Shown: piece by piece, positions 1 through 8,027 of the stretch
Numbering within the stretch: position 1 is the first letter of the stretch
Layout of the letters: the number at the start of each line of letters is the position of its first letter
Assembly: GCA_050010035.1 (NCBI GenBank)
Contig: JBEKLU010000042.1
Location: forward strand, 1-39,315
DNA length: 39,315 nucleotides
Source: Roseiarcus sp050010035
GTDB taxonomy: Bacteria; Pseudomonadota; Alphaproteobacteria; Rhizobiales; Beijerinckiaceae
Direction of reading: 5' to 3'
The notes under the pieces: generated by a model
The model's input: only the letters and a program-made list of their open reading frames with translations
Databases searched by the model: none
What the model was told of the DNA's origin: nothing
Program-made: the position numbers and the translations under genes

Positions 1-63
1 CCAAATCGCCTGCTGAATGATCTCGGGCGGGAACCGGTAGCCGGCGTAGCTGATTTTCCTCAT
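1..63 (-). mobile_element. IS6-family transposase, N-terminal fragment cut by the window edge
   Basis: Reading the reverse strand from the ATG at 63 gives 21 codons, beginning MRKISYAGYRFPPEII, that run off the left edge. The YAGYRFPPEIIQ-type opening is what I know from the N-terminus of alphaproteobacterial IS6-family (IS26-like) DDE transposases, which cut and fuse DNA by replicative cointegration. Only the start is visible, so no catalytic residue can be checked. A purine-rich GGGGG lies directly before the ATG. The 85 bases between this start and the thiolase stop (64-148) contain no gene and presumably hold the element's terminal inverted repeat, which I cannot delimit without the other end. 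Confidence 0.7.
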
Positions 64-148
64 CCCCCTTGGCTACCGGGCCACCAAAGGGACCGCAAGT
101 CCGACGCGGCGTGACAATGCCCGTCCAAGTCCTGCGCTTGCCCCCGGC

Positions 149-1351
<1,203 letters not shown>

Positions 1352-1377
1352 GGCGATTCTCCCTGAATGGCCCTGAT

Positions 1378-1393
1378 ACAATACCCATATTGT
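1378..1393. promoter_or_regulatory. Operator-like inverted repeat in the thiolase/dehydrogenase divergent promoter
   Basis: ACAATA-CCCA-TATTGT is a perfect 6-bp inverted repeat with a 4-bp spacer. It lies 27 bases upstream of the thiolase start in an otherwise GC-rich gap of 264 bases between divergent genes. Size and position suit a TetR- or FadR-type repressor site, but no regulator gene lies nearby, so the bound protein is unknown. Confidence 0.35.
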
Positions 1394-1615
1394 TCATCAT
1401 TGCGACCCCGAGCGCGGCGAGGAGGAGGCAATTCAGCCCTCGCCGGCGCGGTTTCGGCAATTTCCTTGCGGGAACCTCAGGCGACCTCTATCCCGAACCA
1501 TCCGCGTGCTTTGCCGCGAACGAGATCCGCTCGGATTCGTCGGCCGGCCCGCGCGCACGCGATCACTTCGGCGACCGATCGACCCGCCGCCTTCAAACGT
1601 CGAAAGGACATGACG

Positions 1616-2881
1616 ATGGATTTCGCCTACTCTCCCCGCTCCGTCGAGCTGCAGGCTCGCGTGCGGCACTTTCTCGAGGCCCATATCGTGCCGCGCCACG
1701 CCGCTTGGCTGCGCTCGGTCGAGGAGGGCGTCTTTCCCCCGCCTTTCGTCGACGAGTTGAAAGCGCTCGCCCGCGAGGAGGGGTTGTGGAACCTTTTCCT
1801 TCCCGGCCTGCGCGACGACGAACCCGGCGTCCGCCTCAGCAATCTCGACTACGCGCCGCTCGCCGAGATCATGGGGCGCATTCCCTGGGCGTCGGAGGTC
1901 TTCAACTGCTCGGCCCCCGACACCGGCAACATGGAGCTTCTGCATATGTTCGCCACGCCCGAGCAGGCCGAGCGCTGGCTGAAGCTGCTTCTTAACGGCG
2001 AGATTCGTTCCTGCTTCGCCATGACCGAGCCCGACGTCGCCTCCTCCGACGCCACCAATATCTCGACGCGGATCGAGCGGCGGGGCGACGAATACGTCAT
2101 CAACGGCCGCAAGTGGTTCATCACCAACGCCGCGCACCCGAAATGCGCCGTCGCCATCGTCATGGGGGTGACCAATCCGGAGGGCGAGCCGCACGCGCGC
2201 CACTCCATGGTGCTGGCGCCGATGAACACGCCGGGCCTGACGGTGGTGCGCAACGTGCCGATCATGCATCACGTCGCCCCGGAGGGTCACTGCGAGGTGC
2301 TGTTCCGCGACGTCCATGTGCCCGTCGCCAATCTCCTGGGCGAGGAAGGGCGCGGCTTCGCGTTGGCGCAGGCGCGCCTGGGGCCGGGCCGCATCCACCA
2401 TTGCATGCGCTCCATCGGCCAATGCGAGCTGGCGCTCGAATTGATGGCCGAGCGGGCGCTGGAGCGGCGCACCTTCGGGCGGACGCTCGCCGAGCACGGA
2501 TCGATCGGCGATTACATCGCGCTGTCGCGTTGCGAGATCGATCAGGCGCGCCTCCTCGTCCTCAAGGCGGCGTGGCTGATCGACAATCACGGCGCCAAGG
2601 CGGCGCGCAACGAGGTGGCGATGATCAAGGTGGTGGTCGCGCGCATGCAGACGACCATCCTCGACCGCGCGATCCAGATCTTCGGCGCCGCCGGCCTGAC
2701 GCCCGACACGCCGCTGTCGTTCCTGTGGACCTGGGGCCGCGCGCTGCGCATCGTCGACGGCCCGGACGAAGTGCATCTTCGCTCCGTCGCGCGCCACGAA
2801 CTGAAGAAGGCCAAGGAGGCGTTCGGCCGCGGCGTCGCGTTCCTGACACCGCCGGAGGCGCTGATGCGGGCGAAGGATTAG
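1616..2881 (+). CDS. Acyl-CoA dehydrogenase, ACAD10/11-like
   Basis: A 421-aa flavoprotein expected to introduce the alpha-beta double bond into an acyl-CoA and pass electrons to ETF. The three-part fold is visible: an N-terminal helical domain, a middle beta domain with CFAMTEPDVASSDATN and GRKWFITNA, and a C-terminal helical domain ending in RIVDGPDEVHLRSVAR, the signature of the ACAD10/11-like branch rather than of short-chain enzymes. The start is ATG 1616, because AAAGGA at 1603-1608 is 7 bases upstream. The ATG at 1610 is only one base from that site, and the reading frame stays open far upstream without homology. With the divergent thiolase it forms a small beta-oxidation unit. Substrate is not determinable here. 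Confidence 0.92.
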   Translation: MDFAYSPRSVELQARVRHFLEAHIVPRHAAWLRSVEEGVFPPPFVDELKALAREEGLWNLFLPGLRDDEPGVRLSNLDYAPLAEIMGRIPWASEVFNCSAPDTGNMELLHMFATPEQAERWLKLLLNGEIRSCFAMTEPDVASSDATNISTRIERRGDEYVINGRKWFITNAAHPKCAVAIVMGVTNPEGEPHARHSMVLAPMNTPGLTVVRNVPIMHHVAPEGHCEVLFRDVHVPVANLLGEEGRGFALAQARLGPGRIHHCMRSIGQCELALELMAERALERRTFGRTLAEHGSIGDYIALSRCEIDQARLLVLKAAWLIDNHGAKAARNEVAMIKVVVARMQTTILDRAIQIFGAAGLTPDTPLSFLWTWGRALRIVDGPDEVHLRSVARHELKKAKEAFGRGVAFLTPPEALMRAKD

Positions 2882-2913
2882 CGCGTTCCGCCGTTCGGCG
2901 GACGCGGCGATCC

Positions 2914-3065
2914 CCCCTCCCCGCGTAGCCCGTCGGAAGATGGGCGTTCTAACGAACGCCCTATGCGGGGAGAGGGCTGGGGGTGAGGGCTGGGTGATTG
3001 TCCGCCCCGTTGCGGCTCATCGCCCCGCCCCGACCTTCTCCCCGCAAGCGAGGAGAGAGGCGCCG
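2914..3065. repeat. Dispersed palindromic repeat (CTCCCCGC/GCGGGGAG family)
   Basis: The gap between two convergent genes holds nested inverted repeats: an outer CCTCCCCGC...GCGGGGAGAGG and an inner GGGCGTT-CTAACG-AACGCCC (2942-2961), followed by the tail GGGGGTGAGGGC and, further right, CTTCTCCCCGCAAGC. Related elements with the same CTCCCGC/GCGGGAG core and GGTGAGGG tail occur at 11942, 26350 and 38427. All lie in intergenic space, and most lie downstream of genes, so they could also work as bidirectional terminators. Confidence 0.75.
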
Positions 3066-3101
3066 ACGCAGCTTGTCTGGGCGTTCGCGCCCCGAGCCGC
3101 G

Positions 3102-3551
3102 CTATAGCCAGGAATAGGCCACCAACGCCGCGATGCCGAGCACGGAAGCTATGCAGGTGTAATAGCTGACGTTCAGCATCGCCGTCTTCCAGTACAGAAT
3201 CCGCGAAAGAAGGGCGCAGGTCGTTTGCTGGCGCTCCAGCTCGGCGTCGTCGTTGTCGGGCATGCGAAAGACGTCGGGGTCGGCGTTGCGCGCGATGATG
3301 AAGTGGAGCCGACCTTGGCGCGGATAGCGCGGAAAAAGGCAAACGAGCAGGCAAAAGAAGATGATGAGGAACGGCGCCATCGCCAGCGCGAGCGGCAGGT
3401 AAGGCGGAAACTTGTCGCGAGCGGCGACGACCGGCCCCATCATGATCGCGACGAACACGATCGCGACGTTCGCCTTGAAATCGCTGATGCGGATCGCATC
3501 GGTGAGGGCGCCGATGGCGTTGCGATAATAGGCTGCCGCGTCTTGCGCCAT
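3102..3551 (-). CDS. PycTM-like membrane protein, copy A
   Basis: A 149-aa protein with three hydrophobic segments (about residues 28-46, 52-73 and 128-147). An N-terminal amphipathic stretch carries AIRISDFKAN just before the first segment, and LLSRILYWKTAMLNVSY lies before the last. From memory of the family, the IRxADxKAN motif before TM1 and the LxxxLxxKYxxLRxSY motif before the last helix mark the Pycsar-effector membrane domain (PycTM, formerly DUF5706), which is thought to damage the membrane when a cyclic nucleotide is sensed. ATG 3551 (MAQDAAAYY) was chosen because copy B starts identically. The two align without gaps over all 149 residues at about half identity by hand count. It is the last gene of a reverse-strand set with an HD hydrolase and copy B. 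No nucleotide-binding domain is fused. Family assignment is moderate. Confidence 0.62.
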   Translation of the reverse strand: MAQDAAAYYRNAIGALTDAIRISDFKANVAIVFVAIMMGPVVAARDKFPPYLPLALAMAPFLIIFFCLLVCLFPRYPRQGRLHFIIARNADPDVFRMPDNDDAELERQQTTCALLSRILYWKTAMLNVSYYTCIASVLGIAALVAYSWL

Positions 3552-3650
3552 CTTGCGTTTCGCTCCGGTGTGGCGAGGCCGCCCGATCGAGGGCGCGGCC
3601 ACCTCCCCCCGCGCCGATTTATTGGGCATCGACCGGACGTTGTCCAGCGA

Positions 3651-4322
3651 TCACGGCTTTTCCAGCGGCACCCGCGCCAGGTTGCGCCGGGCGGACGACT
3701 CGAAGATCGCGGCAAGCTCGGGGAAGCGGTAGATCCGGGGCGCCTCCAGGAAGCGCCGCGCGAAGGCGCGCATGTTCGCTTGCCACGCCGCGTCGCTCAA
3801 ATGCCCGGACTCGGCGCGCAGCCGCCTGGCGTTCTCGTCGAAGACGTCGGGCGGCTCGCCCAGCGGCGTGAGATCGAGATCGAGGATCCAGGCGCGGGCC
3901 CGCTCGCGCAGTCTCGCCTGCGCGCCAGCCGCTTGCGCGTCGGGCGCGCAGGCCAGATGGTCCTTCGTCGCTCGGATCGTCTGCGCGACCCAATGGCGAT
4001 CCGCCTTGTCGACCGGCGAGCGCGCGCAGGCGCGCAGCCAGTATTCGGCCGAGCGATCCTCGTTGTCGGATCGGCGGGGATCGCAAACGCTGTCGTGATA
4101 GGCGATCGCGCAGGCGATGAGCGTTTCGACGGCGGGATCGGTCAGGCCGACGCGGCCCGAATAGAGCCGATGACGCCGCCAGAGAATTTCAAGGTGGCCG
4201 ACGCCGTGATAGAGGCGCGCGGGTCTGCTCATCTCCTCCGACAATCGCCCCTTGGCCCGGTCGTCGACCGGGACATGCTCGAAGAGCTCGTCGAGTCCTC
4301 GCCAACGCTGAGCCGCCGTCAT
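3651..4322 (-). CDS. Stand-alone HD-superfamily phosphohydrolase (COG4339-like)
   Basis: A 223-aa predicted metal-dependent phosphohydrolase. Metal-site motifs appear in order: RLYHGVGHL (about 35-43), AIAYHDSV with the HD pair, SDNEDRSAEYW, TKDH and ILDLDL, matching the H...HD...H...D pattern of COG4339. Its substrate is unknown; HD enzymes of this kind often hydrolyse nucleotides or cyclic nucleotides. The start is ATG 4322 (MTAAQRWRGL), because residues upstream in the open frame show no conservation. It lies about 100 bases from each of two PycTM-like paralogues in the same orientation. I recall that PycTM domains in Bacteroidetes are often fused to an N-terminal HD domain, which makes this neighbourhood meaningful. 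An alternative role unrelated to its neighbours cannot be excluded. Confidence 0.8.
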   Translation of the reverse strand: MTAAQRWRGLDELFEHVPVDDRAKGRLSEEMSRPARLYHGVGHLEILWRRHRLYSGRVGLTDPAVETLIACAIAYHDSVCDPRRSDNEDRSAEYWLRACARSPVDKADRHWVAQTIRATKDHLACAPDAQAAGAQARLRERARAWILDLDLTPLGEPPDVFDENARRLRAESGHLSDAAWQANMRAFARRFLEAPRIYRFPELAAIFESSARRNLARVPLEKP

Positions 4323-4419
4323 GTGTCCCCGCCGAAGCGGCGCCGCGCGATCCACGCCGCGCCCTGCTTTCCGCCCCAAACGAACCTCGCCTCGGCGCCG
4401 ACGGAACCAGGATCGCCTT

Positions 4420-4869
4420 TCAGCGCCCGTAATAGACGATCATCAGCGCCGCCAGGGCGACCGAAGCGACACAGACGACGAAAGCGGCCCGCAGGCACGT
4501 CGTCTTCCAGAAGAGGATGTGCGAAAGGATCGCGCATCTCAGCCGGAGCTGCTCGACTTCGACGTCGGCATTGTCGACGAATTGGAAGTCCCTCGGCGCC
4601 GCGATGCGCGAAACCAGGAAATTGGCCCGTCCGCGACGGGGATAGCGCGGCATCAGGGCGACGAACAGGCAGAGAAACACCGCCAGGAACGGGGCGAGAA
4701 CGACCGGGACCGGCAGGAAGTGCGGAAACTTGTCGCGCGAACCCATGACGGGGCCCATCACGATCGAGAGAAAGAAGATGACGATGTTCGCCTTGAAGTC
4801 GCTGGCGCGAATGGCGTCGGTATACGCGGCGCTCAGCCCGCGGAAATAGTCGGCAGGTTCTTGCGCCAT
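4420..4869 (-). CDS. PycTM-like membrane protein, copy B
   Basis: A 149-aa paralogue of the protein at 3102-3551, colinear without gaps. It shares MAQ at the start, TDAIRxSDFKAN before the first membrane segment, RDKFP in the first loop, MPRYPRRGR after the second segment, and CAILSHILFWKT before the third. Conservation is highest in the cytoplasm-facing motifs and lowest in the loop at 85-110, as expected for a duplicated membrane effector whose sensing or partner surface has diverged. ATG 4869 was chosen by match to copy A. It lies between the HD hydrolase (97-base gap) and the small secreted protein at 5050. Function is inferred from PycTM resemblance only; a generic membrane protein of unknown role is the alternative. 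Confidence 0.62.
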   Translation of the reverse strand: MAQEPADYFRGLSAAYTDAIRASDFKANIVIFFLSIVMGPVMGSRDKFPHFLPVPVVLAPFLAVFLCLFVALMPRYPRRGRANFLVSRIAAPRDFQFVDNADVEVEQLRLRCAILSHILFWKTTCLRAAFVVCVASVALAALMIVYYGR

Positions 4870-5049
4870 GTGAAGAATGCCGGTTCCCGGTCGACGATCG
4901 GCGCTCGCGCGCGCCCGTCCGCTGGCGAAGATTATGAAAGAGAACCCGTCGAGTGTCCAGCATGCGACGGCGCGGCCGGAGCCACAGTCCGGCGAGGGGC
5001 GCGGCGGAGCTGATCCCCGGCGCGGGCGCGGGCCCTGCACGGCCGGCGA

Positions 5050-5286
5050 CTATTTCGTCGGCGCCTGGGAGGGTTGATTCGGGCACAAATACTCTTGGCC
5101 GCTTCTGCCGTGCGACTGCAGAATGCAGCGTGCGCGCTTGTCCTCGCCGCTTTCGGCGCTCGCGGCGCTGGCGGCGGCGGCCTGCGCGTCGAACGTGTAG
5201 GGGATAAAGCCTCCGGGCGCGGCGTACTGCGCGAGGGCGGCCGACGCGAACATCGATAGAGCCGAAGCGAGAAGGATCGTTCTGAT
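5050..5286 (-). CDS. Small secreted protein with probable ATC start
   Basis: A 78-codon frame with a clear signal peptide: short basic start, hydrophobic TILLASALSMFASA, then ALA-Q as a likely cleavage site. The mature part of about 59 residues is Ala-rich, then polar, with two cysteines 13 residues apart (RCILQ and EYLCPNQ) that could form one disulfide, and ends PSQAPTK. No ATG, GTG or TTG precedes the signal peptide at a sensible distance. The codon ATC at 5284-5286 lies 6 bases downstream of a strong AGGGGA, so I propose an ATC start. The alternatives are a TTG 29 codons further up with no ribosome site, or an ATG-to-ATC sequence error. It heads the reverse-strand set with the PycTM-like genes and is divergent from the cyclase. 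Family not recognised. Confidence 0.55.
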   Translation of the reverse strand: MRTILLASALSMFASAALAQYAAPGGFIPYTFDAQAAAASAASAESGEDKRARCILQSHGRSGQEYLCPNQPSQAPTK

Positions 5287-5493
5287 GCGAAATCCCCTGA
5301 TGGACGTCGACCTCGACGGGAGACTGCGCCACTTCGGCTTGTCGCGCAATCTCGAAGCGTGCGTGCGCTTCGCCCCGGCGCGGCTGCGAACGTCGCGCGC
5401 CGAACGCGGCGCCGCGCGCAGAGCGGACATTCGCCCGTTGTTCTTTTGCGCTATAAGTCGACTCGCCGATTTGCGCCGCATGGGACTTGCGCC

Positions 5494-7260
5494 ATGAGCG
5501 AAACGCGAAAACTCGCTGCGATCCTGGCGGCGGACGTCGTCGGATTCAGCCGTCTGGCCGGCGCCGACGAGGATCGCACCCTCGCGCGCCTGAGGGCGCT
5601 GCGCAGCGACCTGATCGATCCGACCATCGCCGTGCACGACGGACGCGTCGTCAAGCGCACCGGCGACGGCGTTCTCGCCGAGTTTCGCAGCGTCGTGGAC
5701 GCCGTGCGTTGCGCGATCGAAGTGCAGAACAGCATGGTCGAGCGCAACGCCGGGCTGCCGCCCGAACGTCGCATCGACTTCCGCATCGGCGTCCACTTGG
5801 GCGACGTGGTCGAGGAGAGCGACGGCGACCTGATGGGCGACGGCGTCAACATCGCCGCGCGATTGGAAGGAATCGCCAAGCCGGGCGCGATCTGTCTTTC
5901 CGTCGACGCCTATCGCCAGGTGAGAGCGAGGCTCGATCTGGCGGTCACCGATCTCGGCGAGACGCAACTGAAGAACATCGTCGAGCCGGTCCGGATCTAT
6001 TCGCTCGAGGTTGGCGTCCCCACGCAGGCCAAGTCGGCGGCGACGGAAAAATCTTCGCCGCCGCCGCCCGTTCCCCAAAAACCCTCGATCGCGGTGCTGG
6101 CGTTCGACAACATGAGCGGCGACGCGGAACAGGAGTATTTTTCCGACGGCATCAGCGAAGACATCATCACCGATCTCTCCCGCCTGTCCAATTTGCACGT
6201 GGTCGCCCGCAACTCGTCGTTCGCCTACAAGAACGCCGCGGTCTCCGTGCCCGACATGGCCAGGGCGCTGGGAGTGCGCTACGTGCTCGAAGGCAGCGTG
6301 CGCAAGGCCGGCGCCCGCGTCCGCGTCACCGCGCAATTGATCGATTCCAAGAGCGGCGGCCATGTCTGGGCGAACCGGTTCGATCGCGAGCTGACCGATA
6401 TTTTCGCCATCCAGGACGAACTCACCAAGGAGATCGTCTCCGCGCTGAGGTGCAAGCTCACGGTCGGCGAGCAGGACCGGATGGCCCCCAGGCGCAACGT
6501 CGCGGTCGAGGCCTTCGAATTGTTCCTGCGCGGGCGCGAACGAGCCCGGGCGGCGACGCGGATCGGCAACATCGAGGCGCGCGGCCTGCTCGAGCGCGCG
6601 CTCGCCATCGATCCCGACTACGCCGCCGCCCACGCGGTCGTCGCCATGACCCATTTGCTCGATTACGCCAACGGCTTCTCGAGCAACCCCGAACATTCGC
6701 TCGAGGTCGGGCGTGAAATCGCCGAGCGCGCGGTGCGGATGGACGAAGAGGAACCCCATGGTCATTTCGCGCTCGGCGCGGCCCACATGTGGAGTCGCCA
6801 GTACGACCTGGCTCTGGCGGAGGCGGCGCGCGGCCTCGCCCTGTCGCCCAACTCGGCCGAGGGCCTGCGCATGAAGGCCCATATCCAGGTATTCGCCGGC
6901 GACCCCGCGGGCGCCCTGGAAAACGTCGAGGCGTACATGAAGCGGGATCCGCACTATCCCGACATCGCGCTGCAACTGGTCGCGGACGCGCGCTTCGCGC
7001 GCGGCGAATACGAGTTGGCGATCGCCGCGCTCGAGCAGCGGCTGGCGCGAAATCCCCTATCGGAGACCGCCCACGCCCTGCTGGCGTCCTGCTACGGTCA
7101 GCTCGGCCGGGCGGACGAGTGTCGAAAGGCGTGGGCGGAGACGCTGCGCGTCAGTCCGGGCTTCTCGATGGAGCGCCGCCGCCGCGTCCTGCCGTTCCGC
7201 AACCCGGAAGATTTCGAGCGGCGCGTCGAGGGGTTGCGCAAGGGCGGCGTCTCGGTCTGA
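5494..7260 (+). CDS. Class III adenylate/guanylate cyclase with TolB-like and TPR domains
   Basis: A 588-aa soluble protein. Residues 1-170 form a class III nucleotide cyclase domain with all canonical positions: metal ligands Asp14 (AADVVGFS) and Asp58 (TGDGVLAEF), base-selecting Lys54 and Asp112, and transition-state Asn119 and Arg123 (GDGVNIAARLE). The Lys/Asp pair predicts ATP as substrate. About 190-330 is a TolB/FlgO-like domain (IAVLAFDNMSGDAEQEYFSDG), and the rest consists of TPR-type helices. This architecture is common and multi-copy in Rhizobiales. ATG 5494 was chosen because conserved residues begin at once (MSETRKLAAILAAD). It is divergent from the secreted-protein/PycTM/HD set, sharing a 207-base promoter region. 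Whether it supplies a signal to that set is inference. Confidence 0.9.
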   Translation: MSETRKLAAILAADVVGFSRLAGADEDRTLARLRALRSDLIDPTIAVHDGRVVKRTGDGVLAEFRSVVDAVRCAIEVQNSMVERNAGLPPERRIDFRIGVHLGDVVEESDGDLMGDGVNIAARLEGIAKPGAICLSVDAYRQVRARLDLAVTDLGETQLKNIVEPVRIYSLEVGVPTQAKSAATEKSSPPPPVPQKPSIAVLAFDNMSGDAEQEYFSDGISEDIITDLSRLSNLHVVARNSSFAYKNAAVSVPDMARALGVRYVLEGSVRKAGARVRVTAQLIDSKSGGHVWANRFDRELTDIFAIQDELTKEIVSALRCKLTVGEQDRMAPRRNVAVEAFELFLRGRERARAATRIGNIEARGLLERALAIDPDYAAAHAVVAMTHLLDYANGFSSNPEHSLEVGREIAERAVRMDEEEPHGHFALGAAHMWSRQYDLALAEAARGLALSPNSAEGLRMKAHIQVFAGDPAGALENVEAYMKRDPHYPDIALQLVADARFARGEYELAIAALEQRLARNPLSETAHALLASCYGQLGRADECRKAWAETLRVSPGFSMERRRRVLPFRNPEDFERRVEGLRKGGVSV

Positions 7261-7275
7261 CGCCGCCGCCCACCG

Positions 7276-7292
7276 ATTGTGCGTTGCACAAT
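7276..7292. promoter_or_regulatory. Perfect 7-bp inverted repeat ahead of the nif remnant
   Basis: ATTGTGC-GTT-GCACAAT is a perfect palindrome 16 bases after the cyclase stop and just before the nifA fragment. It is not followed by a T-run, and the spacing does not fit the NifA site TGT-N10-ACA (only N7 between TGT and ACA). It could be a regulator operator left from the lost nifA promoter or a weak terminator for the cyclase gene. Confidence 0.3.
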
Positions 7293-7415
7293 TTATGGAC
7301 AAGAGCTAACGCCTGGACGGCTATGTGGATTGCCGCGGCGCGGACGAAATCGCGGTGACGCGGGTGCGCCGGCGCGCGTTTGCGCGCGAAATGCCCCGGA
7401 ATTCACGCCGGACAC

Positions 7416-7559
7416 GGCGCCGTCGGCCAGCGCGCCGGCCATTTCGAGCTCGCGCGCGGCGGGACCTTCCTGCTCGACGAAATCGGCGAGATTTCGCCGA
7501 GCTTCCAGGCCAAGCCGCTGCGCGTGCTCCAGGAGGGAGAGTTCGAGCGGGTCGGCGGC
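7416..7559 (+). pseudogene. nifA: nifA fragment (sigma-54 activator AAA+ domain)
   Basis: About 48 codons encode GAVGQRAGHFELARGG, then TFLLDEIGEISPSFQAK and LLRVLQEGEFERVGG-type sequence. This is the Walker B/GAFTGA-proximal part of a NifA-like AAA+ sigma-54 activator. The N-terminal GAF domain, Walker A and the HTH DNA-binding domain are all missing. Upstream bases (7293-7415) show no clear homology, though AFTG-like sequence may be scrambled at 7395-7415. A residual RTLE motif is out of frame by one base, after which the sequence continues as nifB. The piece cannot activate transcription. Gene order nifA-nifB-fdxN is the usual rhizobial one, so this is a deletion remnant in its native place. 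Confidence 0.82.
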
Positions 7560-7563
7560 GCGC

Positions 7564-7740
7564 ACGCTCGAGGGCGTGCGTCACGTGCTGTGCGCGAAGA
7601 TCGGCGACTGCCCGAAGGGCGTGCTCGAGGCCGCCGGCATTGCGGCGAGCGACGCCTATGCGTACGAATACGCCGAGACGGCGATCGGCGCGCTCTACGC
7701 GCAAACTTTCGCCCGCGCGCAGGATAGGGCAGCCGCCTGA
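7564..7740 (+). pseudogene. nifB: nifB C-terminal fragment
   Basis: The last 58 codons encode TLEGVRHVLCAKIGDCPKG, followed by VLEAAGIAASDAYAYEY and AETAIGALYAQTFARA, ending in TGA. The IGDCP...AAGI...DAY.YE..ETAIGALYA pattern is the C-terminal NifX/NafY-like cofactor-binding domain of NifB. The radical-SAM domain that builds NifB-co is gone. The frame differs from that of the nifA piece immediately before it, so the join (around 7560-7575) is a deletion scar, not a working fusion. No start codon or ribosome site serves it. Bases 7741-7812 lead into fdxN with an AGAGGAG ribosome site. Confidence 0.85.
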
Positions 7741-7812
7741 CCCGCGCGCGTTCGCAAGACGCCGCTGCGCGGCCCTTTCGCGGGGCGGACCAACCGCAGA
7801 GGAGTGGACCCC

Positions 7813-8007
7813 ATGGCCTTCAAGATCATCGCGTCCCAGTGCACCGCTTGCGGCGCCTGCGAATTCGAGTGCCCGACCGGCGCCATCAAGTTCAAGAACG
7901 ACACCTACATCGTCGATCCCAAGACCTGCACCGAATGCGAGGGCCATTTCGACACGCAGCAATGCGCGAGCGTCTGCCCCGTACTCAGGACCTGCGTGAA
8001 GGCCTGA
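7813..8007 (+). CDS. fdxN: FdxN-type 2[4Fe-4S] ferredoxin
   Basis: A 64-aa bacterial-type ferredoxin. The first cluster motif is CTACGACEFECP; the second is CTECEG...QQCASVCP, where the longer gap between second and third cysteine is typical of nif-linked FdxN. FdxN proteins donate electrons in nitrogen fixation, probably to NifB or nitrogenase reductase. The gene looks intact, with GAGGAG 7-12 bases before ATG 7813, and sits directly after the nifB remnant as it does in rhizobia. The C-terminus PVLRTCVKA is slightly unusual, since most end CPVxxTCxPA. With nifB and nifA broken, it may be surviving on another role or awaiting decay. Confidence 0.9.
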   Translation: MAFKIIASQCTACGACEFECPTGAIKFKNDTYIVDPKTCTECEGHFDTQQCASVCPVLRTCVKA

Positions 8008-8027
8008 CGGCGCTCGAGACGACCGGC

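Noticed and set aside
1390..1995. 201-codon forward frame over the start of the acyl-CoA dehydrogenase
   Set aside because: Out of frame with the conserved dehydrogenase and very Arg-rich; a shadow frame.
5050..6975. 641-codon open frame antisense to the cyclase gene
   Set aside because: It is a high-GC shadow of the cyclase with biased residues. Only its last 79 codons (5050-5286), beyond the cyclase, look real and are reported separately.
5494..7260. Calling the cyclase a true pyrimidine cyclase (PycC)
   Set aside because: The base-selecting Lys54/Asp112 pair and the TolB-TPR tail fit the common rhizobial adenylate cyclase type; a Pycsar link is kept only as a hypothesis.
7276..7292. NifA UAS at the cyclase-nif gap
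   Set aside because: TGT and ACA are 7 bases apart, not 10.
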